Source of the DNA: Cruorifilaria tuberocauda
Taxonomy: Eukaryota > Nematoda > Chromadorea > Rhabditida > Onchocercidae
Direction: 5' to 3'
Assembly: GCA_013365365.1 (NCBI GenBank)
Contig: JABVXU010000127.1
Span: 62,001 to 126,000 of the forward strand
Length of the DNA: 64,000 nucleotides
Made by a program: the position numbers and the translations under genes. Positions 24,548-35,838 of this stretch are shown here, piece after piece; position 1 is the first letter of the stretch; every line of letters begins with the position of its first letter. Below the pieces are notes generated by a model that had not been told where the DNA came from, did no database searches, and was given only the letters and a program-made list of their open reading frames with translations.

Positions 24548-26621
24548 ATGATGTCACTAACTTTGTTGTGTCAATGGTTTCCAATGTTTCTCTTCACTGT
24601 AATTAAGGGCTCTATTTGGATAGCTGGCAGTCCTCACTTACATGGAACAGTTGTACTTTCCAATGGCATAAATGACAACAGTGTATTTGAAGTTTCAAAT
24701 GGTATGCTTAAATTCATATTTTTGCTTTTTTTAAGATTAGGGAAGGGATAGTTGAAAGGTGAAATGAAGTGGTAAATGTGAATAAGTTGTTTGCTGGCCA
24801 GGAGATATAGAAATTTCCGCGGCAATTTAATAAGCATTTTAGCGATATTCTTTGAACTAATTTTTATTTAGACGTAATAATGAAGCGAGGACCTCGAGAT
24901 GTTGCAGCACTGAGCACGCCGTTGGTCGGCGCTTTTATAACCGGTATCATTGGTAAATTCTTCTCACTTTCTTCTTATTCGAAATTGAAGATGAATTTTG
25001 AAAAGCGGCATTTCCAAAGGCAGATGTAAAATAAATTAACGGGAGGCTTTGAGGTCTTCATTAATTTTTAAAAAAGGGTTTGAAATCATTTACTAAAAGG
25101 TAGCTTAGGGCGTGAGAAGAGACACGTACGTGTGAAGAAGGATGCGGAGCCAGTAATTGAGGCCGTTCTTCATGGCATCATTGGTACGCTTGTTATCAAT
25201 TTTCGTAGTGGTTGCTGTTAATGAAATATCTACAAATATGATGTATACGGGAAGAAAGGTAATCTTGTCTTCCCATAATGGTAGGAATTTCCCTAAATTA
25301 TTGCATTGCTAGGCTTCGTGTCAAAGCGTTACGATCTCTTCTCATATATAAGGCGGAAAATGCTTCTGGCTTATGATCACAGAAGTCATCGCTAATATTG
25401 CCCCTTTTTAATTTGAGATTATGACGAGCATATCGTCAAATTTAAAAGTTAGGAGCTACTAAAATTTACCAATTCGAAAAGCTTGATGTTCCTGGCACTA
25501 AAAGTTATTTTTCAACTCAAAAACAAATAGATTTTATTAACACCGTGCAGGCGTTTTCATTTACACCTCTCATTCTTCCATTCTATTTTGTTTAAAATTT
25601 CAAAAAGCCGCTATCATTTTTGTTCCAAAAAAATGATTGATTTGAGGAATGACAGCCAAAGCAGTCTCGGATTTGACGGCCTATCATCCATATCCTTCGG
25701 ATGGCGGTTGTAAGTGGTTCGGTACAGCTCCATTTTGTAATGGACATTGTCAAGCAGAATATGATTACATCCGAAATAGCAATGGTCGCTGCAGTAATTG
25801 GTGGTTTGCTGGAGTATGTAAGCCGGATCCAAGTTTTGGTGAACCATGTAGCACCATTTTAGGTGGCAATTTTAAAAAACGTTTTTGCTGCAAGTAAGTT
25901 TGTCTTCGTTAGAAAAAGTAGATTTTTATTTGATGTGATTTTAATATGCATTGCTCGCTAAAGATAACCAGTGTATTCCATTTGATTTTCCGAAATCTCT
26001 GATCTATACTGATAATGCCATTTTGCGGCATTTTTGTATCAGAACATTATAAATGTAATCAAGCAATAGCTTATTGTTAGTTTTTTTTTTTCTTGCTGTT
26101 TCAGTTCATAAAACATAACTTTCTAACTTCAATTGTTTCGATCTTAGGAGTGATCCATCTGAATGTACATGGAGTGGTCGTTGGATGGGTGCATTTACTG
26201 CACACAACATTTACTGTCGATACGACAATCACGGTCACTGTGGTTATCTGGACTGTTCTGTAAATCATTTCAATTACCAAGTAATCTTTTTATAGCTTCA
26301 AACGAATTTCCTTTTTTTCCGCTTTGCATTCCTTATCTTCCTTTTTTTTTCATATCCAACTTTTTTATTTATTATATGAATGTAATTTCCGTTTGGACTT
26401 CATTTTTTTTTTTGATTTATGAATTAAATTATTCAAGAGGATTAAGTCTGAAATTTTGTTGTATGTTGATGTCATTTTAGGCTCAAAATTCGAGTGAAAT
26501 TAATGGCAAACGGTGCGATCAAATTTCGCTCTTTGGTTTGAAAGGTAAGGCAACATGTGGTTACATTGCATGGTTTGATGATAGTGGAACTCTTGTTGAT
26601 AGTTGGTATAAAAGTAAATGA
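24548..26621 (+). CDS. Secreted cysteine-rich protein with CxWxGTAPFCxGxC motif, 6 exons, ~276 aa
   Basis: Function unknown. Exons: 24548-24701, 24872-24952, 25109-25183, 25647-25893, 26148-26280, 26481-26621; phases agree throughout. The N-terminus (residues 1 to about 25) is hydrophobic and looks like a signal peptide. Residues 52-104 form a poorly conserved linker with a basic REKR site (81-84) that could be a furin-type cleavage site. The cysteine-rich part begins near residue 120 with CKWFGTAPFCNGHC (C125, C134, C138), continues with tryptophan- and glycine-rich sequence, and a second block starts at CTWSGRWMGAF (C192) and runs to the stop. The two blocks may be diverged copies of one module. 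I recall this motif from nematode extracellular proteins but cannot name the family. The acceptor of exon 4 is ambiguous: 25647 after TTTGAG or 25656 after GACAG keep the same frame. Predicted extracellular. Confidence 0.75.
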
Positions 26622-26667
26622 AATATCATTAGCATTCCTATCAAGTATCTTATTTTATGTATCGCCT

Positions 26668-26673
26668 AATAAA
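26668..26673 (+). terminator. AATAAA poly(A) signal of the secreted protein gene
   Basis: A canonical AATAAA lies about 47 bp after the TGA at 26619-26621, on the coding strand and at a normal distance for a nematode 3' end. Confidence 0.55.
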
Positions 26674-29456
26674 ATATTTATTGTTTGTTACATTTATCCT
26701 ATTATATGTCGACGATTAATTCACCTATGCATTATTTGAATTAATGTAAAAAGAGCAGTAATGTGAAGAACTTTTAGTTAGTATTACATCAATTATCATT
26801 AAAATAATACGATGGGAAAAAATACATACTTTGAAATTAATAAAAATTTGAATAACGTTTACATTTGTTGTGTTTGATATTCAAGCGACCTCAGCGAATA
26901 GCACACCATTGTTGTTTTTTATGTGTTTATTGGATTTTATAGATTTTGCTTAATTTATTAATTCCTAAATTATTAATAAATAAATTTATTTTGATTAGAT
27001 ATCGTTCTAATTTTCTGTGCGAAATTCCAGTTCGTGGTATTTTGTAACCTTTAAATGACAATTAATCATCAATGTTAAAAATGAAGAAATACACGTAGAC
27101 GTTTTTGCATGCGAAGTCAAACCTATAAATGTGTTCCTTCAAGTTATTTCAACTTTTTAAATATTTAGATGCAAAAGACAGTGAGAACTAACATTGGTAT
27201 AATGTTGTCAAAATCTTTTCATTTGCAGGCAAAGGATTTTAATTCCCAACGAGTTGATGATGAATTAGATTGTGGTTATTGTTTGGTATTTGCAATCAAA
27301 AAAATTACAGTAAAGCGACAATCTCTTTTTTTCTATTTTATCAGTAAACTAAAAAGATATTTTTCAATAATAAAGATTATAAATAGCAAAATGATTACGA
27401 AATAATTCTCTAAATGAATTAATAATTGGGACCATTTCTACATTGCGATTGAAAATTTTAACTGAATTATTGAAACTAGGGAAACTTTATTAAATGAAGT
27501 TTTTTTTCCATTTTACTCACTGCCATGCAGTTCTCTTTTCGACATTGCCTTCTAAAGCAAAAATCATTTTTTTGAAAGAAACATTAGTAGTTTTTGGATT
27601 TTAGTATTAGGAAAATTTATGGATAGTACTTAACATTTTTTTTTTAGAAACAGAAATCGCAGTTCAGTTTGTTAACGAAGAATTCAAGTATGAACTTTCA
27701 ACTATGTGTTAGGAGAGTAAGTATAATCTCTAAAGTTTGATTAGTTGTTCTTGAACTAGCGCTCAAGTTTAGATTTTACCCCTGTCTAAATTTCTATCAT
27801 AATTTTTCAGTGATAGGAGCGGTAAGATGATGACAACAGCAAATCGCTGATCTTACTTAAAATGAATTGAATATGAATACCAGATCGGTCGTTCGTTTTT
27901 AAACTTATGTTTATAAAAAATTCTCCAGCATGAAGTGTGCTGATTCATCATAACCTGAAATGAACGGATCGAACTCATAACGAATTATTTTTGGAGAATA
28001 TTTGTTATTAAGATCAATGAGCAGCCAATTAAAATAATTTCACATGAATTCCATTCATCTGTAATAAAGACAGACGAATTTTATATTGTTTTCTTTTCAA
28101 CAAATCTGGTAGAATTAATGAATCAAAACTTAACGTGCATTGCTGAAGAAGATAAGCATCACGTGAATTATCTTTGATCTTAGCTTAGATTTAAACAATA
28201 TTATGCGTACAGTACAAAAGATCGAGAAGTCTCTGCATCTGAAATGCAGGATATTGAATTTTGAAAATACGACAGCTGAAACCCAATGTCTGTTTTTTTA
28301 ACTCCATTAAATTTTTCTATTAGATCTTTATAGCTCCCAATGATGGGAAATTTCGATTTATTGATAAAAATGTTCTTGAACAAAACAGAATACTACTCTA
28401 TTGAATATTAAAGGACTGTATCATCGATATTTTACAATCGAATTAGCTTTGCGAACGTATCATCAACGCCGTGTCGTCTTATTATTTTTCAAAACTAGAC
28501 TTTTCGTCTCTATTCATATACATTTTTATTCATATTTGAGTTTAAGAGAATACTGCTAGCTTCTTGCTTTCAAAGGCCTGCCAATTGAGCTGCAATGTGC
28601 TCCACAATGCGCTCTACATGAAAAGATCTGCGATCTTCTTAAATTCCAAATATATTTCAAGTAACGTGCAATTAGTGAGGAAAAAATTTACTCGAATAGA
28701 TAAAGACTTCATAGCCAATTTTGCGGACAGAAACTTTATACTTATGAGATGAGCGACTGGCTTCGCATTATTTTCATACATCCTTTAAATGAGATTAGCA
28801 CTCCTAATCCTTATTTATTTAATTCTAGCGTTAATAGTTCTCAAATCCAATACTTACTCTGGACCTACTTCGCAAAAATTTGCATAATAAATATGACGAG
28901 ATGGATATCGGAAATTAGGAAACATCGAAACTAAATGTGGTAAAGCAATGCTGATAAATTGTGAGGGATGATGACGATATGTGCATCGAAATTTTCATAT
29001 AAATAAACTACAGTGGATATATCATGTGCAAACATATTTTTAATTTATAAATAATTGCTATGCAAAGTATCAGTCAGAATCATACAGTGGAAAAATGACA
29101 AATGAATTCTATGTTTCCTAACCTATATGAGTACATAACAATTCAACAGAAACTGAGAAATATATTAATTGACATCAAAAATATGACAAAAATAGAATCC
29201 TTTTTAAGCATAATCCAACATTAAAACTCTAAAAAAAAAAATGAAAAATTTCACAAACAGAAATAATACGATAACGACATTAATAAAAAAAGTGATTTGT
29301 AAATTAGACAAATATATCCCGTATGTATAATAATGCAACTTCACAGTTATGTTGATGCACAAATTGATATATGATAAATGAAAAAACAACTTACGTGGTT
29401 TATATGACACCCAAAATATTTTTATGAACTTTACAAGCTGAAAACTACCAGTATGA
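26674..29456. other. Intergenic region between convergent genes
   Basis: About 2.8 kb separates the 3' ends of the secreted protein gene (plus) and the ORP gene (minus). Several 60-80 codon ORFs occur, none with a signal, motif or splice-supported extension. Nothing else was seen. Confidence 0.5.
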
Positions 29457-29462
29457 TTTATT
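29457..29462 (-). terminator. AATAAA poly(A) signal of the ORP5/8-type gene
   Basis: AATAAA on the minus strand lies about 28 bp past the stop codon at 29490-29492, a typical position for the 3' end of a nematode mRNA. Confidence 0.5.
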
Positions 29463-29489
29463 TTTGAATAATTTCGGCTATGTAAAAAA

Positions 29490-32400
29490 TCATAACTTAT
29501 GTAGTGATCCGAAAAAAAGAGACAAGACAACAACATTAAAAATTATAAAAAAAGCCATAATCATGATTAGTTGCTGTTGTGTTACGGCTACACTGGCTCT
29601 ATTTTCAAATTTTGTTTCTAGGCGTTGTAAGAACTGCACTGTACGGTCCAGAGTATCCTTTAAAAAAGCGCGATGAAAGCTTTTTAACAAAGATGAACTG
29701 TAGAAGTAAAATCACAAAATTCTGAACCGTTGCAATTATTTTTTTTATGAAAAGGTTGTTGTATTTATAAATTTAAAAATTTAGGTATGTAGTAAGTTGA
29801 AAATTTTTAAAAAGCCAACGAAAAAAGGTTCACTTGAACTTGTTGTAATCGATCAAAATCTTGTGAATTATGCCGTCTCTTCTTTTGATGATATCGCTTA
29901 TCTGTGAAATTAGAGTATACGGAACCATTTCGAAAATTCTTTGCAAAATGCAAACTAAACAGAGAGGAAAATAGGAAATTAAACAAACCAACTTGAATAT
30001 ACAAGTGTGTTTCACAATGGAAAATAAAGATATGAAAAACCCACCATTACATTTGTTTCAAACAACTCACTCATGATTATGATGAGTTTTGCGAAACTAC
30101 TTATTACAAAGAAGAGCTATTCTATCCATATTTAAAAAAGTACCATACTAGGTGAATCAGAATTTTCAGACTGTTCTTGCTGCACTGAAGTTGAACACGA
30201 CGGTGATGCAGACCGTTCTCTGGTTCCATGTTTAGTTTTTGTTCGTATTACATAACCATGTTCAATTTGACGAATATCATCACTTTCATCCCACGCTTGA
30301 TAACTATAATAGACTGAATGCTTTATAAAGTCTCTACCACGTTTTTCGACAAACGAGATGTTAGCATCAAACATAAATTAAAAAATACGACTATGAAAAT
30401 CGAATTACAAGCATTCGCTCCAGTATGAGTCATCCCAAAGACTGATGCGTGAATATATCTTTACAAACGTAATATCAATGTTGTGATGAATAATGTAAGA
30501 ATTATTATCTGCTATGGACAATGCTTAAATTGCAAAATATTTTGACATTGCAGCATTAGCAAATTATTGGCTCATATAAATATCGATCTTTTCAATTGCA
30601 ATTGACATTTTGGAGTTATGGTTATATTTTTCATATTGAAAGAACACTTACATCATTTATAAAAAATTAAATAAGAGAACTACTAACTCAGCATGTATGT
30701 ATTCATAATTTCTCGACAGTAAATCCAGCTTGAACCACTTAGGCTTGTGATGTACTCTAGATTTAGCGCGCGCACGCTGTTCATCTTCTAGTTTACTCTT
30801 TTCTTCCGTTGCAGCTTTCTGATTATCGTGAGCTATCGCCTCACTTACTTTCAACCATAACCTTAATTGAAGATTGGCAATTGTGGTCCTCAATATCCTT
30901 ACTACTCACTATTTAAAGATCAAAAACTTCTAGATAAAAAATACACACTTCTTTGATTCCCATTCCCCCTGCTCTTCCAAAAGAATTTCGTAACGCTTAA
31001 GTCGTTTCGCAATTACGTCAGGGGTTGGTGACCATAAAAGTGTCTTTACATCCTGCAAGAAAAATATAACATGATTTTCGAGAAAAATTCATGATTTTCG
31101 AATATTGTTGTGATATTACATTTTTAAGAACAATTTTGTGTACACTTTAGTAATTCTTGAGAAAAGTTCAGATGCTTTTAAAAATGCTATAATAACCTAA
31201 AAACATAAAAACTTTGAAGGTGTTGAAATATTACCAACTTAAAATCTCGTCTGATTAAATGAGAAGTTTGGCATAACTGCAATTAACAACCGCATAGTGT
31301 TTCATCAACTAATAATGATGCTTCAAAAGACCAATATTTACCTTTTCGATTATATAAATTTCGCCATCCCAAGCTCCTTCAATGCGCGCTACCGATTCTT
31401 TTTTACATTTGATATCTCCCGTAATAAGATTCACCATCCCCCCAATGAACGGTTTTAATTTGAAATCAAGTTCGCATATATAATCGGTACGATTGCACTC
31501 TATTTTTACCTCAAATAAGCTTTTAATATGGTTGCTGAAAATGAATGATTTCATGATTCTATTAAAAAAAAATTTTATGCAAACCCGAACTTTTATATCA
31601 TTTTTGAAACATACAAATTCGCAAACTATTTCCCAATCAACTTTGTTTCTGGATTATTAAATAAAGATTATTAAAATAGCACACTTATATATTAAAAATG
31701 AGAAGATATTCACCTGACCACCATACTCCATTGACAATGTTCCAATCATGATACCCTTACAATTAGCATATGGAAGGGTGGCAATATATGTTTCACCTCG
31801 CTGCAAAAGCGTTATTCGTATGTCACCGACCATCACAGCTGATAAACTGTTCCCGTAATATTTGCTTTTTATTAGTATTGTACCTGATATGTTGAAACCT
31901 GCTTTTCGATTTGTTAAAAAAATAGCCGAAACTGGTGGATGATGAGAGACCTGGAACAGAGATTTTAATCAAGACTGGATTTCTACAAAAAATGTAATTC
32001 AACCAATAATTAATCTGACATTTGCATTAAGTTTGATCGCTGAAAAATTTAGTATTGTCTTCGTTCAAAAGTCCAGACAATTTTTGACATATACTGCTAA
32101 ATTTGATGAAGATATACTTAACATTAATTTATGAATTACTGAAATAGAAATAAAAAATTGTATAAAACAATTCTAGCTTACAGTTCAAAAAGTTCCCGGA
32201 AAGAAACACTAAGAAAATGTAAACAATGTGAAATAGCAACCTGTTCAGCAATATAGTAAGATGTCGAATTATCGGGATGCTCCCACTTACATCGGAACGT
32301 TTCTCCTAATATCGGATTATATGGTTTTCTCAAACCTTTTGGTTTCTTGTAAAATCCGCTCAAATAAAATTTTACGATCGTCTTCATTCTTCGTAAAGGG

Positions 32401-34995
32401 TCATCCTCAGTAGCAGCCCTAAATATTATTCAGAATAAACAAAGAGATCATTCTGATTTTTTTAAATAGTATTTGATACTGTTCTTACAAATTAGTTGAG
32501 GGGAAGGAAAAAGTGACAACCTTATATTTCTTTCTATGATATCAAACATCATTTCTTCTTATCTTTACTGAAAAAATTGAAAACTTGCTCGGCAATAATA
32601 TATGAGTGGTAATAGAAATCTGCAAGTTTTTCGAGAAACGAACGCGGTTCCAAAATGAATGTAGGCAAAGTAACTTTTGAAAGGTCCATTCCAGGTCGCA
32701 ATTGTTTTAGCAAACTCCACACAAGACTTTTGTTTTCATCAGCAAGATCTTCGACTTGTACTGTGGGACCAAACTAAATAAAATCTTAGCTTGTTCATTC
32801 AAACAATAGCGGTTCCGAATTTCTCTAACAAAATCGTTTTTGTCCTTTATAAATCAGAATCACTTCAAATTCAAGTTGTGATTCTTCAGCGAAATTGATA
32901 ACATTGAAATGATAGATTAAAAAGTAAACCTGTTCTGGATCTGACTGAATATATGAGCTCTCCTCTTCATAATCAATAGCTTCATCGTCACTACCTGATG
33001 CTGCCCGATCAATATCATCATTCAAACCTTTATAAAAAATTTCAGTTAGTAAACATAAAAATTATCTTGATGCCATAAAACCAATAATAATTAATGATTA
33101 AAAAAGGCTTAGCAATTATGAATCAAGTAAAAGAACAAAACTTCCTAACCAACAAAATGTTTTTCCGCCTCAACTTCACTGAATTCTCGAGAACTTTCAA
33201 CGGTATCACCATATGAAAAATCACCAAAGGCATTCTGTTCATCGACGGCCATTTCGTCTCCTTTCTGATTAGAGTCAGAAAGCTGAATTTTCAATAAAAG
33301 ATACTGAAGAAAATGAATTATTTCCTTTCATGCCTTTTCGCAAATTGTACATCAAACTGAACGGGTGAATCGTTAGGTAGGATTCAATTTTCCCTTTGAT
33401 CATTCCCAAAATTTTAAGAATTAAAGTCTTACTTTACACATGGTCCTCATTAAGAGACCACTGCAACGGAGAGTCAAGTGCAAAGCATCCATCCAACAGC
33501 CACCTGCCTGAACACATTCAAGATCCAGAAAACATTTAACTTTTAAGTCTCAATCTAGGACATGTCTGCATCAAAAATTAAATTTATCCATACAGATGAG
33601 TTATAGAATTACAGAGCTCAGGACAGACAAAGCACAAAACAATTAACTAATATTACTTGTTCAGATGGTGCTCGACAAATCAAATAAGTAGTAGGTAAAG
33701 GCTGGATTGTAACTACACCATGACTTTCATTTAACGGTCCACGCGTAGCCCATATACTCTGATCCATAGGATGAAACAGTTTGAAGCAAAATCCATCTTT
33801 TTTCGATGGTCTTTCGATTAACTCACAGTTGTTCAAAAGGACCGTACCAATCCAATAACCCGGCTTAAAAAACAATAAGAATTTGATATAGACTGATGAT
33901 GGATAAAAAGGAACTTTGAAATTCATTGAAGAAACAACTTAATCTATCCACTCAGTAGGAGCTGCAATCCAATCAACAACTATAGTTATAATCATATTTT
34001 GGGGATTGAAGTTAACGCATTCTTCGTTTTTTTTCAATTATTTGTCGAAAGATTAAAAAATAATGAAATAAATGATTATAAACATGATACCTTATCAACT
34101 TTGTTGTTTTTATAAAGAAGCAGCAAACCCGGTTTCAGTATGCAAAAATACCGATTCCATTTCCTTAAAGTTCCACGAACTTTTAGCCAATCAGCCATAA
34201 CAACAATTGTCGGATCATGCAGAGCTGTAAGCAGCTCTCGTGTAACTCGTTTTTTCTCATCACGGTATTCTCGTTTTTGCTTCTAAAATTTTAATCACTT
34301 TAATTTTCTAGTTCATTGAAGTTAAAATGTCTAATCTTCTGTATCGCAAAAATCTTCGAAAAAATCCGCTTTATCGAACTAAACGTTGACATTTGCACTT
34401 CATAGTTGTTTGATACCGAAGTGTCAAAATAAATGAAGATAATAACAATAGAATCTTTTTTTAAAGGAAATATGGTTTTTTTAGGAGTGTTCGACTTATC
34501 TGAAAGGTCCACTTATGATCAACTAAAACTCAGGCCAGTTCTTACAAAAATAAAGAGCTTTAAATCTACGAATATTAATAGGGGGAAATTCAAATTCCTA
34601 ATCTATTTAGAACAGTTTTTATAACCAAATACAAAGTACGTTGAGAAAACCTGAATTTTATTTCAAAAGTATGCAGTAGTTTTATTGTTTCTTCTTGTAA
34701 TTGATCTATGTCTTGCAGGAAGAAAAATTAAAAGTTATTTAGCTGAAGAATACAACAACCATAGTATATATTCCGATAAATCTAAACCGTCAAATCATAC
34801 GCGATATATGGAAGATGAAATAGCAATAGTAAGCCTAACTTTTTGACTTTGAAATGTGAAAAATGAAACCTTCAAGTTCATTTTCCGATCATCAGCATTC
34901 TCATTATCATTAGCTAAACTGGATGGCCTGTGCTCCAAATCTAATGGTGATTCGGATGAACTTAAACTCGCCATGACCACATTTTTTCCTGTCAT
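29490..34995 (-). CDS. Oxysterol-binding protein-related protein, ORP5/ORP8 type, 15 exons, 755 aa
   Basis: Lipid-transfer protein of the ORP5/ORP8 group, which tethers ER to plasma membrane and exchanges phosphatidylserine for phosphoinositides. Exons (5' to 3'): 34995-34870, 34282-34091, 33863-33657, 33507-33433, 33282-33150, 33027-32930, 32773-32589, 32418-32241, 31950-31714, 31509-31342, 31052-30949, 30861-30688, 30303-30149, 29901-29834, 29657-29490; all phases agree. Residues 43-70 are a charged lead-in (KKRVTRELL..). The PH domain spans about 70-195 ([14 protein letters not shown] to CWMDAL). An acidic linker follows (about 210-277). The ORD begins near 290 and carries [29 protein letters not shown] (about 360-380) and the family signature EQVSHHPP (397-404), so the lipid-binding fold looks complete. 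A predicted coiled segment (about 680-720) precedes a hydrophobic stretch at 728-750, the ER anchor typical of ORP5/8. Human ORP5/8 are about 880 residues; this one is shorter mainly in the N-terminus and linker. An in-frame stop precedes the ATG. Confidence 0.93.
32419..32588 (-). other. GC-AG intron (intron 7) of the ORP5/8-type gene
   Basis: The frame and the protein family both require exon 7 to end ..GCC GA, followed by GCAAGT, and exon 8 to begin after ATATTTAG. This joins IIA-E-AATEDDP, which fits the corresponding ORP8 stretch. The nearest GT (four bases downstream) would leave the wrong phase and run into a stop. GCAAGT is the usual extended consensus of GC-AG introns. Confidence 0.8.
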
Positions 34996-35071
34996 TGTAT
35001 GGTACTTCCTCGGTTACTCCTTCAGTGCTATCCTTCATTTATTATCTGCTGATCTTTCATTACTTTAATGC

Positions 35072-35082
35072 CTGAAACATTC
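35072..35082 (-). promoter_or_regulatory. Candidate trans-splice acceptor and uORF upstream of the ORP5/8-type gene
   Basis: On the minus strand GAATGTTTCAG precedes a 76-nt leader to the ATG at 34995. The leader includes a 10-codon upstream ORF that ends before the main start. No coding exon lies further upstream, which suits a spliced-leader acceptor. Confidence 0.4.
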
Positions 35083-35398
35083 CACTGTATTGTAATTGTT
35101 TTCCAGTTATCAAGCCCGAAATAAATCAGCAATAATAGCAAAAACAATACGAAAAAAAGGGAGAACAGAAGACAAACAAAACTTCACGTCCAGCAAAACC
35201 TACTAATAATAATAATATTAATAACTCAGATATCATACCCATTATTGACATTTTTGTTAGAATATATCGAATAAGATGAACAAAGACACAACACACAAAC
35301 GTACACCTACGATCACGTAGACAAACATACCAATGACACATAAAGAGAGAAGCAGTGAGTCTAGTTTTCATTTCTGTGGTGTCTGTTGTGTGTGTGTG

Positions 35399-35734
35399 TT
35401 GTGTGTTGTGTGTTGTGTGTTGTGTGTTGTGTGTTGTGTGTTGTGTGTTGTGTGTTGTGTGTTGTGTGTTGTGTGTTGTGTGTTGTGTGTTGTGTGTTGT
35501 GTGTTGTGTGTTGTGTGTTGTGTGTTGTGTGTTGTGTGTTGTGTGTTGTGTGTTGTGTGTTGTGTGTTGTGTGTTGTGTGTTGTGTGTTGTGTGTTGTGT
35601 GTTGTGTGTTGTGTGTTGTGTGTTGTGTGTTGTGTGTTGTGTGTTGTGTGTTGTGTGTTGTGTGTTGTGTGTTGTGTGTTGTGTGTTGTGTGTTGTGTGT
35701 TGTGTGTTGTGTGTTGTGTGTTGTGTGTTGTGTG

Positions 35735-35741
<7 letters not shown>
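35399..35741. repeat. Heptamer satellite (TTGTGTG)x49
   Basis: An uninterrupted array of the 7-bp unit TTGTGTG: the TT marker recurs every seven bases from 35399 to 35735, giving 49 copies by eye with no error seen. Because seven is not a multiple of three and the unit has no stop in any frame used, five ORFs of 150-252 codons arise across it (HTTHNTQ or VVCCVLC repeats); these are not genes. It lies about 0.3 kb upstream of the candidate ORP leader site. Confidence 0.97.
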
Positions 35742-35826
<85 letters not shown>

Positions 35827-35838
35827 GTGTGTGTGTGA
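35742..35838. repeat. (TG)n tract abutting the heptamer array
   Basis: Nearly pure TG dinucleotides with single C substitutions at 35776 and 35822, continuing directly from the heptamer array. The heptamer is simply TG repeats with one extra T, so the two tracts probably share an origin. A short similar stretch (35386-35398) flanks the other side. Confidence 0.95.

Noticed and set aside
24634..24837. 67-codon minus-strand ORF
   Set aside because: Antisense to the first exon of the secreted protein gene.
25614..25847. 77-codon minus-strand ORF
   Set aside because: Antisense to the cysteine-rich exon 25647-25893, which carries the conserved motif in the plus frame.
29204..29536. 110-codon minus-strand ORF, hydrophobic
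   Set aside because: AT-rich random-looking sequence at the 3' end of the ORP gene in a different frame; the real terminal exon there is the membrane anchor.
30132..30148. Stop after ..SPSMVLF as the only ORP C-terminus
   Set aside because: A phase-correct donor just before it leads to two more exons encoding the expected coil and membrane anchor; retained only as a possible alternative form.
35399..35741. CRISPR-like regular array
   Set aside because: Seven-bp units without unique spacers; a simple satellite in a eukaryotic genome.
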